Source: Natrinema salaciae (GTDB lineage Archaea; Halobacteriota; Halobacteria; Halobacteriales; Natrialbaceae). Taken from it: a DNA stretch of 64,000 nucleotides. The DNA lies in NCBI RefSeq assembly GCF_900110865.1, contig NZ_FOFD01000008.1, positions 62,001 to 126,000 of the forward strand. The letters run 5' to 3'. Made by a program: the position numbers and the translations under genes. Positions 16,974 to 25,861 of the stretch are shown here, in pieces (position 1 is the stretch's first letter; each line of letters opens with the position of its first letter). Under the pieces are notes generated by a model, which saw nothing but the letters and a program-made list of their open reading frames with translations, did no database searches and was not told where the DNA came from.

Positions 16974-17492
16974 CGAACGGTCCCTCCCGTCGTTCCGGTC
17001 GTCGGCCTCGTCACGCTCGCCCCCGCTACGTCTCGTCGCCGAACCGCGCGGCCGCGGACACACCGACTCCGACGGCGAACCCGTTCCCGACGCCGGAGCG
17101 GCGGTTCGCAGTCCCGACGTTGGACACCCGGTTCCGCGACGGTGCTCCCCCAACTGACAGCCTTCGTGCTACCGGTTCGCATTTTCCCATCACCGGGCGG
17201 AAATAGCGCATAAGAACGCCGGTCGTTCCGGTTAGCGAGGCGAGACAATTCGCTATTACCCACTTCTCATTCGCGCCCGAGCGGCGCAAACGCCCGAATC
17301 AGGTCCGGATACGAGGGTTGTCGTCGACTGTGGCGGCGGTCCCGACAGTCGCTCGTACTAGAACGAAGCGCGTAGTTTCGTCCCGCCTCGAGAGACGATG
17401 GTCGGCCGACGCGATTCGGACCACGTGTCAGCGCGATCCCGTTTTATCTCGGAAACCGAAGTCTTGATCCCGGTTTACGAACGAGCGGGGGT
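16974..17492. other. divergent promoter region between the surface protein and bioY
   Basis: 519 bases. It should hold the surface-protein promoter on the minus strand (a TATA-like CTTATGCGC near 17210 would give a long leader) and the bioY promoter on the plus strand (GTTTTATC at 17441-17448). No gene is seen in it. Confidence 0.5.
17449..17480 (+). promoter_or_regulatory. candidate BirA operator before bioYMN
   Basis: Left half TCGGAAACC (17449-17457), 14-base spacer, right half GGTTTACGA (17472-17480). Against the known bacterial BirA site TTGTAAACC-N14-16-GGTTTACAA the halves match 7/9 and 8/9 and the spacing fits. It lies between the TATA box and the bioY start codon, where a bound repressor would block transcription. 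Confidence 0.55.
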
Positions 17493-18080
17493 ATGGCAAC
17501 GGAAGGGAATTCGGTGGATGCAGTCGACGACACGGTCGTTCGACAGTTCGCTCGAGCAGCGGTCCTCGCGGCGCTCGTCGGCGCGACGGCGGCCGTGTCG
17601 ATCCCGGTGCCGCTGTCGCCGGCACCGATCACGCTCCAGGTGTTGTTCGTTTTTCTCGCCGGACTCGTCTTGGGTCCGGTCTGGGGGGGGTTCTCGCTCC
17701 TGCTCTATCTCGTCGCCGGCGCCGTCGGACTGCCGGTGTTCGCCGGTATGAGAGGGGGATTCGGCGTCCTGTTCGGAGACTCCGGCGGCTATCTGTGGTC
17801 GTACCCGATCGCTGCGGGCCTGATCGGGTTCGTCGCCCACGGGGGAACCGCGCTCCGGGATCTCCGGACCGTTCGGCTCCCGGTGATCGTCGGGGCGCTC
17901 GTCGTGGGGACGATCGTCATCTACGGCATGGGGACGGCGTACATGGCCTGGCTCCTCGAACTGAGCGCCTGGAAGGCCGTCTCAGCCGGTGCACTCCCGT
18001 TCATCCCCGGCGAAATCCTCAAGATGGCCGCCGCGATCGCCGTCGTCAGATCCGGTCGGCTCACACCGGTCCGATCGTGA
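17493..18080 (+). CDS. bioY: BioY: biotin-specific S component of an ECF transporter
   Basis: 195 aa with about six hydrophobic segments and the BioY signature regions (AALVGATAAVSIPVP...PITLQVLFVFLAGLVLGPVWGG and LPVFAGMRGGFGVLFGDSGGYLWSYP). BioY captures biotin at the membrane and works with an ATPase and a transmembrane coupling protein, which follow directly (bioM 13 bases later, then bioN). The ATG at 17493 follows a GGGGG stretch. The operon is preceded by a BirA-like operator and birA itself is in this window. Confidence 0.93.
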   Translation: MATEGNSVDAVDDTVVRQFARAAVLAALVGATAAVSIPVPLSPAPITLQVLFVFLAGLVLGPVWGGFSLLLYLVAGAVGLPVFAGMRGGFGVLFGDSGGYLWSYPIAAGLIGFVAHGGTALRDLRTVRLPVIVGALVVGTIVIYGMGTAYMAWLLELSAWKAVSAGALPFIPGEILKMAAAIAVVRSGRLTPVRS

Positions 18081-18093
18081 CCGCGGCGAACCG

Positions 18094-18798
18094 ATGATCG
18101 AGTTCCAGTCGGTCTCGTACGCGTTCGGCGACCGTCCCGTCCTCAGAGACATCTCGCTCTCGATCGACGACGGCGAGTTCGTCCTGCTGGCGGGGGCCAA
18201 CGGCAGTGGGAAGACGACGCTGCTGCGTCACTGCAACGGCCTGTTGACCCCCGACTCGGGCTCGGTTCGCGTGGACGGCACGCCCGTCGCGGACGACCCG
18301 ATCGCCGCCCGCTCGAGTGTCGGGATGGTCTTCCAGCACCCCCGCGACCAGTTCGTCTCCGCGATCGTCGGCGCCGACGTCGCCTTCGGGCCCGAGAACC
18401 TCGGACTGCCGCGCGAGGAGATCGACCGCCGCGTCGCGGCCGCGCTCGAGGCGGTCAACATGACCGGCCGAGAAGACGACCGAATCGACGCCCTCTCGGG
18501 CGGCGAGCAATCGCGCGTCGCTATCGCGGGCGCGCTCGCGATGGAGCCGACGCACCTCGTCCTCGACGAGCCGTTCACCGGGCTCGACGAGCCCGCGCGC
18601 CGCTCGGTCCTCGCCCGCCTCGAATCGCTCTCTGCCGAGGGTACCGGGATCCTGCTCGCGACCCACGACCTCCGGGACGTACTGGGACTGGCCGATCGGG
18701 TGATCGCGATGCGGGACGGACAGGTAGCAGTCGACGGGCCGCCCGCGGACGCACTGGACGAACTCGAGGGGCTCGAGGTCCGCGTCCCGGATCGGTGA
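18094..18798 (+). CDS. bioM: BioM/EcfA-type ATPase of the biotin ECF transporter
   Basis: 234 aa, an ABC ATPase with all motifs: Walker A GANGSGKTT (residues 34-42), Q-loop VFQHPRDQF (Q81), signature LSGGEQ (134-139), Walker B LVLDEP (155-160) and switch His191. The DQF after the Q-loop is typical of ECF-type ATPases. It powers BioY-mediated biotin uptake on the cytoplasmic side. It lies 13 bases after bioY and 49 bases before bioN, so one operon is expected. Confidence 0.93.
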   Translation: MIEFQSVSYAFGDRPVLRDISLSIDDGEFVLLAGANGSGKTTLLRHCNGLLTPDSGSVRVDGTPVADDPIAARSSVGMVFQHPRDQFVSAIVGADVAFGPENLGLPREEIDRRVAAALEAVNMTGREDDRIDALSGGEQSRVAIAGALAMEPTHLVLDEPFTGLDEPARRSVLARLESLSAEGTGILLATHDLRDVLGLADRVIAMRDGQVAVDGPPADALDELEGLEVRVPDR

Positions 18799-18847
18799 TC
18801 ACGGTGGCCGAGCCACCACTGCTGACACGGCACGCGGGAGGGGATCG

Positions 18848-19552
18848 ATGCTGACCTACGAACCGGACGACACGTTCGCCCACCGACTCGATCCCCGGAC
18901 GAAGCTGGCGTTCCAGCTTGGGTTCACCGCGACGGCCCTGGCCCATCCGACGCCGCGGGCGTTGCTCCTCCTCTCTGTCCTGGCGGCGGTCGTATCAGCC
19001 GCGGCGGGGCTGTCGATCCGTCGAACGCTCGCGTCCTATCGGTTCGCGCTGGTCATCCTCGCGCTCGCACCGCTGCTCTCGGGCGTCGCGCTCGGCCCGC
19101 CCTGGATCGATCGGTCGGCCGCCGTCGCATCGGGACTGGCGAGCTACCGCGTTCTGTTGATCCTGTTCGTCAGCGCGGCGTACGTGCGCTCGACGCCGAT
19201 CCGAGACTCTCGAGCGGCGATCCAGCGGACGGTCCCCGGAAAACCGGGCCAGATGCTGGCCGTCGGCGTGAGTCTCGTCTTCCGGTTTCTCCCCGTGCTT
19301 CGGGCCGACCTCCGGACGATTCGAGAGGCGATGGCCGCGCGACTGGGGACCGAACGCAGTGCGATCGACCGCGCGAGCACGGTCGGCGTCCTCGGACTGA
19401 CGCGCGCGTTCGACCGCGCCGATCGGCTCTCGCTCGCGCTGCGGGCGCGGTGTTTCGCGTGGAACCCGACGCTCCCGGTGCTTTCCATCTCGCGAGTTGA
19501 CTATCCGGTGCTCGCGGTTGCCGTCGTCCTCGCGCTCTCCGCGTTCTACTAG
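18848..19552 (+). CDS. bioN: BioN/EcfT transmembrane component of the biotin ECF transporter
   Basis: 234 aa with about five membrane segments. It starts in the CbiQ/EcfT manner (MLTYEPDDTFAHRLDPRTKLAFQ), and the cytoplasmic coupling helices carry the two Ala-Arg motifs expected (IREAMAARLGTER and LALRARCFAW). This subunit couples the BioM ATPase to BioY. It is the last gene of bioYMN; the next gene runs towards it on the minus strand. Confidence 0.9.
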   Translation: MLTYEPDDTFAHRLDPRTKLAFQLGFTATALAHPTPRALLLLSVLAAVVSAAAGLSIRRTLASYRFALVILALAPLLSGVALGPPWIDRSAAVASGLASYRVLLILFVSAAYVRSTPIRDSRAAIQRTVPGKPGQMLAVGVSLVFRFLPVLRADLRTIREAMAARLGTERSAIDRASTVGVLGLTRAFDRADRLSLALRARCFAWNPTLPVLSISRVDYPVLAVAVVLALSAFY

Positions 19553-19641
19553 CTCGTCGGTTCCCTCCGTTCCCCGGCCGTCGCGACGACCGAACCCGGC
19601 GGTATACCACACTCGTTCGGAGCCGGTCCTCGAGCGACTCG

Positions 19642-20691
19642 TCAATCGTCCCGAACGGACCCCGAAGTCGGCACCCGCGCGGGCGCGCCGGGAACGAGCC
19701 ACGCCGGTACCGCTCGAGTGAGAACGACCATCCCCGTCAGTTCGACCAGCGTCTGCGTGACGACGACCGCCGGTGCCAGCTCGTAGCCCGCCGGGAGCGC
19801 GAGCGCCAGTGGCAGGACGACCAGCGAGTTCCGCGTCGTCGCCGTGAACACGAGCGCGCGAGCCTCGCCGACCTCCATCCCGACGATTCCGGCGGCGAGC
19901 CGCCCGAGCAGCGGCATGACAACCAGGAAGGCGACGTACACCGGGACGACGGCGGCGATCCGGCCGATCGAGTCCTGGACGCGGGGGAGCTGCGAGGCGA
20001 TGACGACCAGCAGCGTCGCCCCCATCATCGGAACCGGCAGCCAGCCGATCGCCGCCTGCCACCGCTCGCCCGTGTCGGATCGGTCCGCCCACACCTCGGT
20101 GACCCACGCGAGCGCCAGCGGCACGGCGATGAGGACGACGAACGCCTCGACGAACGGGCGGGCCTCGACGATCTCCGCGATCCGGCTTCCCATGAACAGC
20201 CAGAGGTACACCGGGAGCAAGAGCAGTTGCACGACCAGCAGGGCCGGCGTCGCGGCGGTGATCTGCTCGCCGTTCCCGTCCGCGAGTTCGGTGAACGGAA
20301 TGACGTAGTCGATACAGGGCGTCAACAACACCATGAACGCCCCGACGAGGAGCACCGGTTCCTGCGGGAGAACCCTGGTGAGGCCGTAGACCACGACCGG
20401 AACGACGAGGAAGTTCAGCCCGAGGGCCGCGGCCATGAACCGGCCGTTAGTGAACGCGCGACGGAAGCGGACGAACGGAATCTCGAGGAAGGTCGCGTAC
20501 AGGAGGACCGCCAAGACGGGGGTGATGAGCCGCTCGAAGACCGAGGCGGCCGCGGGAACGCCGAACCCGAACACGGCGGCGAGCAGGACGGCTCCCGCGT
20601 AGACGGTGAGCTGTCGCCGCTGGAGCCATCCCTTCGTGATCATTTGCCGAAAATTCGGTCGCGGCACGGAAACCGTCGTTGTTCGCGTCAT
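19642..20691 (-). CDS. arsenite/bile-acid:sodium symporter family (ACR3/BASS-like) transporter
   Basis: 349 aa with about ten membrane segments. The segment LLTPCIDYVIPFTELADGNG carries the Cys of the ACR3/'arsenic resistance protein' subgroup of the BASS fold, and ATTRNSLVVLPLALALP is the conserved second crossing helix. Substrate could be arsenite or an organic anion; there is no arsR, arsC or arsA gene beside it. The GTG/ATG starts at 20691 and 20643 (MITKGWLQRRQ) are both possible; the later one gives a more typical N-terminus. It is convergent with bioN. Confidence 0.8.
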   Translation of the reverse strand: MTRTTTVSVPRPNFRQMITKGWLQRRQLTVYAGAVLLAAVFGFGVPAAASVFERLITPVLAVLLYATFLEIPFVRFRRAFTNGRFMAAALGLNFLVVPVVVYGLTRVLPQEPVLLVGAFMVLLTPCIDYVIPFTELADGNGEQITAATPALLVVQLLLLPVYLWLFMGSRIAEIVEARPFVEAFVVLIAVPLALAWVTEVWADRSDTGERWQAAIGWLPVPMMGATLLVVIASQLPRVQDSIGRIAAVVPVYVAFLVVMPLLGRLAAGIVGMEVGEARALVFTATTRNSLVVLPLALALPAGYELAPAVVVTQTLVELTGMVVLTRAVPAWLVPGAPARVPTSGSVRDD

Positions 20692-20788
20692 TCCTCTCGA
20701 AGTGGCAACGTCAGCCGCTCCAATTGGTTAAATCTGGTTTTAATACTACGACCGAACTAATACGAGACGACGGCAATTCGTGGATACG

Positions 20789-21598
20789 ATGGTCACAGTC
20801 TCCGCATTCAAAGACGGATTCGCAGCCCTCCGAGCAAATCCGATCCTGCTCGTCGCTGGCCTTCTCTTCGGGGCCGGAAGCCAACTGCAGTACGTGGATC
20901 ACCTGACCGAATCACCATTGCTGTCAGCAGGGATCTCGCTCGCGTGGCTGGTTGTTTTCCCGTTCGTTCTCGGCGGCTTCATCGGAACCGCTCAGGCCGC
21001 GATCGAAGGAACAGGTGCATCGCTCACCCAATTTTTCACCGCAGCGCGGACACATTACCTCCCACTTCTCCTTGGAACCGTGTTGTTCGTGGTTCTCGTC
21101 CTCGGAATCGCTATCGGACTCGGATTCATCGGGTTCTTCCTCGGATTCGGATCGATGGCGCTCGCCGTGATCAACGAGATGGCTGCCTTCGTCGCAGGCG
21201 TCGGCTCTATACTCATGTGGCTGCTGTCTGTCCTCGTTGTCATTATGTTCGTGCAGTTTTATCACACTGCGATCGTCATCGAAAACCAGAGCGTTACTGA
21301 TTCGTTCCGGAGAAGTATTGCCCTCGTCCGCTCGAACCTCAAAAGCGTCGCCGGGTTCTCGCTGGTCTGGATCGTCCTGTTGAACGCCTTCGTCATACCC
21401 GAGTACCTCCTCCAGTTGACGCTGACGGACGCTGGGCCGGCTGACGTATTACCGATCGACCTCGGGATTCCGACAGCTGTGCTCCTCCCGATCGGAATCG
21501 GCCTTTCCGCGGTTGGCTTCGCGTACTTCTATACGGTGTACACGGCCTACTACTTGCGATTGATCGCTGCTTCAGCTGCCACCTCGGAATCAGTATGA
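20789..21598 (+). CDS. multi-pass membrane protein (DUF7847-like)
   Basis: 269 aa with six predicted membrane segments (such as PILLVAGLLFGAG, LLLGTVLFVVLVLGIAIGLG, MWLLSVLVVIMFVQF). A conserved cytoplasmic stretch reads VTDSFRRSIALVRSNLKSV. The shape resembles haloarchaeal DUF7847/glycerophosphodiester-type membrane regions. It begins at ATG 20789 (a GTG at 20780 is possible) after an A/T-rich promoter. It is a relative of the protein at 22137, with an ArsR-like regulator between. Base use is more A/T-rich than in the flanking housekeeping genes. Confidence 0.7.
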   Translation: MVTVSAFKDGFAALRANPILLVAGLLFGAGSQLQYVDHLTESPLLSAGISLAWLVVFPFVLGGFIGTAQAAIEGTGASLTQFFTAARTHYLPLLLGTVLFVVLVLGIAIGLGFIGFFLGFGSMALAVINEMAAFVAGVGSILMWLLSVLVVIMFVQFYHTAIVIENQSVTDSFRRSIALVRSNLKSVAGFSLVWIVLLNAFVIPEYLLQLTLTDAGPADVLPIDLGIPTAVLLPIGIGLSAVGFAYFYTVYTAYYLRLIAASAATSESV

Positions 21599-21687
21599 GT
21601 TCCTACCACCAACTACATATTACGGTCTCGAATAGCCATTGACGGATCAGATCCCCGCAACCTCCATTCACAGAAGAAACCGTAACT

Positions 21688-22140
21688 ATGGCACGACTCT
21701 TTCCGACACAAACGGACGCCGCCGTCGAACGAAGCGATTCCCCGGCCGTACTGAGCCTCGACGACGACGCGACGCGAGAGGTGATCGAAGCGCTATCCTC
21801 CGAAACCGCCTACGAGATTTTCCGGCTGCTCAACGAGACGCCGGCGACACCGGCCCGGATCGCTGAGCAACTCGACCAGAGCGTCCAAAACATTCACTAT
21901 CACCTGACGAACCTCGAATCGGCCGGGGTAATCGAAGTCACGGACACCTGCTATTCGGAGAAAGGCCGGGAGATGAGTGTGTACGTCGTTTCGAAAGACC
22001 CGACGCTACTCTTTCTCGGTACCGAGGACGATCGGCCGAGTCTCAAACGCGCGTTCAAATCCTTCGCCTCGCTGCTCGGTCCACCATCGATTCTGCTCGC
22101 AGTCGGGGAGTCCATCTCACAGTTTGTTACTGCTGAATGA
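21688..22140 (+). CDS. ArsR-like winged-HTH transcriptional regulator
   Basis: 150 aa. The winged helix is at about residues 28-100 (VIEALSSETAYEIFRLLNETPATPARIAEQLDQS, then IHYHLTNLESAGVIEV and the wing CYSEKGREMSVYVVSK). The C-terminus (PSLKRAFKSFASLLGPPSILLAVGES) is moderately hydrophobic, and may attach to a membrane or dimerise. No cysteine metal site is evident. Its stop overlaps the next start as ATGA, so it is cotranscribed with the membrane protein at 22137 and probably regulates this small cluster. Confidence 0.82.
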   Translation: MARLFPTQTDAAVERSDSPAVLSLDDDATREVIEALSSETAYEIFRLLNETPATPARIAEQLDQSVQNIHYHLTNLESAGVIEVTDTCYSEKGREMSVYVVSKDPTLLFLGTEDDRPSLKRAFKSFASLLGPPSILLAVGESISQFVTAE

Positions 22141-23057
22141 GCGAACGCACCGACTCACCGATCCGAAGTATTTCTGTCTTTCACGATACAGCCGCATGTG
22201 ACATGGCACCAACGATCAAGGCACGAGACGATGTCGATGGGTGTGGGTGTCTCGAATGCCGCAACATCGAGACGACTACCACCAATCGGACCGTCCTCGA
22301 TGCGCTGGCCTGGTCCGTTCGCCTGTTTCGATCCTCCCCGTCGATTGTCGCCTTCACGGGCGTGCTCATCCTCGCCAACCGACTTCTCGAGACGGACAGT
22401 ATCAACGTGCTCCCGCTGCCCGTGATCGACGTGTTCGAGGCCCTGACAGCGTTCGCGTTCGTTTTCTTGATTCGAGCCTACGTCGGAACGATCGTCGCCG
22501 GAGAACTGACCGGCGACCCCGTCACGATACGCGAGGGACTGCATCGAAGTATTGCTCGGATACCGGCGTTAGTTGGCGTCATCCTTCTACTCGTATTTTC
22601 CAGTATGGTGATCCCATCTCTCCTCTCTCTGCCACTACTCGTTCTTGCTGGCGTTATTCCGGGCAATCCCGTGGAGATGGTTGGCTTTCCCGTCGCGGCG
22701 ACAGTCGTCGGGATCGTCTTTGCCGCGCCGTTTCTCTTCCTGTTGTTCAAATTCTGGTTCGTCCCGGAAGCCTGCGTCATCGGCCAGTACGGCCCCATCA
22801 AATCACTTCGGGTTAGCTGGCGCATCACGACGAACTACCGAGGAAAGTTCGTGCTCATCGTCGTGATCGGTATCGGAAGTGCGATTAGCCTTTATTTGCC
22901 GACAGCGCCGCCCGAAATGGGGGCGAGCCTGGCTTCGTTGAATCCCGTTTCGAGTATAATCTCATCAAGCGTCGGTGAACTACTGTCCGTCGTGTGGGCG
23001 GGTGCTTACGCGCACATCTACGTTCAGGGGATCGTGTCGTGGACTCAATCCTCTTGA
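22137..23057 (+). CDS. multi-pass membrane protein (DUF7847-like)
   Basis: 306 aa from the ATG that overlaps the regulator's stop; a shorter start at 22203 (MAPTIKARDD) is possible. The N-terminal 60 residues are hydrophilic and carry GCGCLECRN, a possible metal or redox site. Five or six membrane segments follow, with a loop (IKSLRVSWRITTNYRGKFV) placed like SFRRSIALVRSNLK of the protein at 20789. The two are distant relatives flanking one regulator. Function is unknown. Confidence 0.68.
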   Translation: MSERTDSPIRSISVFHDTAACDMAPTIKARDDVDGCGCLECRNIETTTTNRTVLDALAWSVRLFRSSPSIVAFTGVLILANRLLETDSINVLPLPVIDVFEALTAFAFVFLIRAYVGTIVAGELTGDPVTIREGLHRSIARIPALVGVILLLVFSSMVIPSLLSLPLLVLAGVIPGNPVEMVGFPVAATVVGIVFAAPFLFLLFKFWFVPEACVIGQYGPIKSLRVSWRITTNYRGKFVLIVVIGIGSAISLYLPTAPPEMGASLASLNPVSSIISSSVGELLSVVWAGAYAHIYVQGIVSWTQSS

Positions 23058-23962
23058 ATGGCGTCGATTACGATCGGCTTCGTCGGACTGAACTGGTATC
23101 GATACGAGTACTCCGACTGAGCGAGCTATCACGAGTAAACTCGTGGGATTCCGCGTGGACTCCCGGTCTGGCCGATTCCTCGGCAGAAGAATAGCCTCCG
23201 TTTACGTCCAGCGCCCCGTTCGAGCGCAAAGAAAACGGCCTCAACCACTGACCGACGGTGATAGATGTCATCGCCATGGTGAGCGTCGTGCGCCATCTCG
23301 AGCGGATGGCCTGTTTAGGCCCTCCTGAAAACGTTGGTTAGGTGTTCAATCGGGTGAGCGGTGTTCGTCTGTGAGCATATTTTCCCCGGATTGATCTCAC
23401 GGCGTGCGACCCCACGTGAATATAGCCAATCTGACAAGTGGTAGTTGTGCCTGCGAGGGTTCGAAATAGACGTTCGATCGGTGGGGACCACCACGACGAT
23501 GGAGATTCGATCCAAAATTGGCCCATCCTCCGAAACTGCGGGGAACGGGACGCAGCCGGTTTGATATCGCACATACTAATTTATGTCGTGAGTGGGGGCG
23601 ATCGACTCGAGCCTCGACCCGAATCGGAACTCGAGCGACGGTCGACTGTGATATCGGCGTCGAGGCGGCGTTCAAACGTCAGTTCGGGGTCGGCCGGTCG
23701 CATCATCGAACGAAATTGTGGAATCCTCGGATTCGGTTGCGTCGGAACCCGCGTTCCGTTCGGAACGCGGTGCCTGTACCCCGGTTCGAGAGACCAGACT
23801 TTCCGATCGCTCTCGATGCACTCCCGTCTCACGACCGCCGCAGTGGCCGGGAGAACGACGGGCGTGAGCCACGGCTCCAGCGATGTCGTCTCCAGATTGG
23901 AAGGCGCCACGATCCCCGTCAGAACACGGCGGCAACTCACGAGTTTGATCGTCGGAGAAGTA
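23058..23962. other. gene-poor, partly AT-rich stretch with hairpins
   Basis: 905 bases. No reading frame has haloarchaeal composition and a plausible start. Two perfect hairpins are visible: CACGAGT-AA-ACTCGTG at 23130-23145, whose form recalls the subterminal hairpins of IS200/IS605 elements, and CCGCGTTCC/GGAACGCGG at 23750-23769. It lies downstream of tRNA-Thr and may be eroded mobile DNA, but no transposase remnant is convincing. Confidence 0.45.
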
Positions 23963-24036
23963 AGCCGGTGGAGGGATTTGAACCCTCGACCTAATCCTTA
24001 CGAAGGATTCGCTCTGCCAGTCTGAGCTACACCGGC
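23963..24036 (-). tRNA. tRNA-Thr (anticodon CGU)
   Basis: 74 bases on the minus strand. The acceptor stem is GCCGGTG/CACCGGC with discriminator T; the T-loop is GGTTCAAATCC. The anticodon stem AATCC/GGATT encloses loop TTCGTAA, so the anticodon is CGT, reading the Thr codon ACG. No intron is seen and CCA is not encoded. It lies upstream of degraded DNA, so it is also a possible integration site, but no repeated tRNA fragment is found in this window. Confidence 0.96.
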
Positions 24037-24135
24037 GCGCATTCATTCGTAGGACCGATACCAGCCATAAGAGTTGCGAATCGATCCAGTCGTGGGAGGT
24101 GGGTACGCGACTCGAGGCCCGTTCCGCGTAGCCGA

Positions 24136-25128
24136 TCATCGCTCGAGTCGCACGTCGAGACAGACGTTCAGCTCGTGGGGCGCGTACGAGCGGACGGTGT
24201 GGCGAGTCTCGACGGTGACCTCGTAGTCGGGTTCGGCGGCCGCGCGGATCGCGCGTTCGCCCGGCCCGAACGGGTCGTCCTCGTGCTGGATGTCGTAGTA
24301 GTGGAGGGTGCAGTCGTCGCCGGCCAGGGTCACCGCCGACTCGAGGAACGCGTCGGCGCTGTGGGGGAGGTTCATCACGATGCGGTCGGCCCAGTCCTCG
24401 TAGTCGACGGCGACCTCGCGGACGTCGTCGTTGATCGCGGTCACGCGGTCCGCGACCCCGTTTCGACGGGCGTTCTCGCGGAGGTAGTCGATCGCAGTCG
24501 CGTTGATATCGACGCCGACACACTCCGCGCCGCGTTTCGCGAACGGGACGACGAACGGCCCGACGCCGGCGAACATGTCGAACGCCCGTTCGTTTCCCTC
24601 GAGCTGTTCGGCAACGCGGTGGCGTTCGGTGGCCAGTCGCGGCGAGAAGTACACGTCCGCGAGATCCAGCAGGAACTCGCAGCCGTATTCGCGGTGGACC
24701 ACTTCTGTGTTCTCGCCGGCGAGCACCTCCCAGTCTCGCACCCGCGTCTCGCCTTTGACCTTCGACGCCTTGTTCAGCACCGTCTCCGCGGGGAGATCGG
24801 ACTCGAGGATGGCGTCCGCGATCGCCCGCGCGCGGTCGGGGTCGTCTTCGTCGATGAGCGCGGCCTCGCCGAGGCGTTCGTAGGTGGGATCGAACGCGAG
24901 CAGATCCGCCGGCGTCGTCTGCTGCTGGCGCTCGGGGACCGCGTGTGAGACCACCTCGACGTCGCCGTCGAGTACGTCTCGGACGGCGGCGGGATCGGTA
25001 ATCGGGATGTAGAGCCGGCCGCCCTCGACGGCGATTTCGTACGCGTCGTCGATCAGGTCCGCGTCGGCGAGCGCTGCGCGCGTCGCTTCCCCTGCTTCGG
25101 GCTCGACGCGGACGCACGGAACGTCCAT
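24136..25128 (-). CDS. trm5: Trm5: tRNA (guanine37-N1)-methyltransferase
   Basis: 330 aa, the archaeal/eukaryal Trm5 family. It methylates N1 of G37 beside the anticodon, protecting the reading frame. The N-terminal D1 domain and the DLLAFDPTYERLGEAALI segment are typical; the Rossmann domain has FAGVGPF at residues 186-192, VGVDIN near 204-209, and the family's NLPHSA at 253-258. The length is normal. The start ATG at 25128 is followed by the standard opening VPCVRVEP. It is next to tRNA-Thr on the same strand (about 100 bases apart) and is probably monocistronic. Confidence 0.93.
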   Translation of the reverse strand: MDVPCVRVEPEAGEATRAALADADLIDDAYEIAVEGGRLYIPITDPAAVRDVLDGDVEVVSHAVPERQQQTTPADLLAFDPTYERLGEAALIDEDDPDRARAIADAILESDLPAETVLNKASKVKGETRVRDWEVLAGENTEVVHREYGCEFLLDLADVYFSPRLATERHRVAEQLEGNERAFDMFAGVGPFVVPFAKRGAECVGVDINATAIDYLRENARRNGVADRVTAINDDVREVAVDYEDWADRIVMNLPHSADAFLESAVTLAGDDCTLHYYDIQHEDDPFGPGERAIRAAAEPDYEVTVETRHTVRSYAPHELNVCLDVRLER

Positions 25129-25861
25129 GCCCGAACTGACCGTCGGGCCGCCGTAACACTGACGTTTTTCCGGGGCCGCCCCAACTGATAAACCAACAAT
25201 GGCTATATCAAATGTGTCGGGCGAACCGGCTCACTGTTTCGGAAGATGAAATCGTTTCGGGACTCCCTTCGTCGACTCGTTTCCTGTTATCGATCAAAAG
25301 TTAGTGCTGAACACTCACGGTCGTACTTATCTGGACGAGTGTGGGGAATTGCGAGGATTCTGGGACTGCTGAATGGTGTTGTCACTTCCGAGCAGCGGAC
25401 TCAGCGAAGGATCAGTCGGACGGTCATATCTAGTCATTATCATCTGTTGCTGGTATGCTTTGATGATGTCCGTATATACGGATCTATACTGAGGCGGTGT
25501 CTGCAGGGTCAACTCTATCGTTCAGATACTGGTTCCGAAGCGGCGTCGGCAGGCTGTTGAGCCTCTGGTGGAAAATACCACTGGGACAATCGCCACGAGG
25601 CGTCGTCCATGACCCTGACGGAGCGGCCGAACGGGTTCAGCGAGTCGTCGCGTTTCACGAGGCCGGTTGCCTGATGACCGTCTCTGCCGAACTGTCCTCG
25701 GCGGTTTACGAGTCTGGGATCGGTCCTGCGTCAGTCGGCATCACGTCGTATAGAGGCGGTAATCGGTCAGTGCGGTTTCACTTGAAAGTCACGGTAGTGG
25801 GGCGAAAATCGTAGATATACTAAGAAATTTTTTACCTACCCCGCCGAATTCTATCGACGGT
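25129..25861. other. AT-richer stretch without a convincing gene
   Basis: 733 bases. Base composition drops compared with trm5. A perfect 14-base palindrome, TCCGTATATACGGA, is at 25469-25482 with no obvious gene to serve. Short frames on both strands (for example 25497-25814 plus) have no recognisable domain. The last 60 bases hold an A/T-rich element (AAATTTTTTACC) that is probably the promoter of the regulator at 25862. Confidence 0.45.

Noticed and set aside
23963-24036. tRNA-Thr as attachment site of an integrated element
   Set aside because: No direct repeat of the tRNA 3' end and no integrase were found in the window.
25497-25814. 105-codon frame in the AT-richer stretch
   Set aside because: No recognisable domain, and the composition does not match neighbouring genes on either strand.
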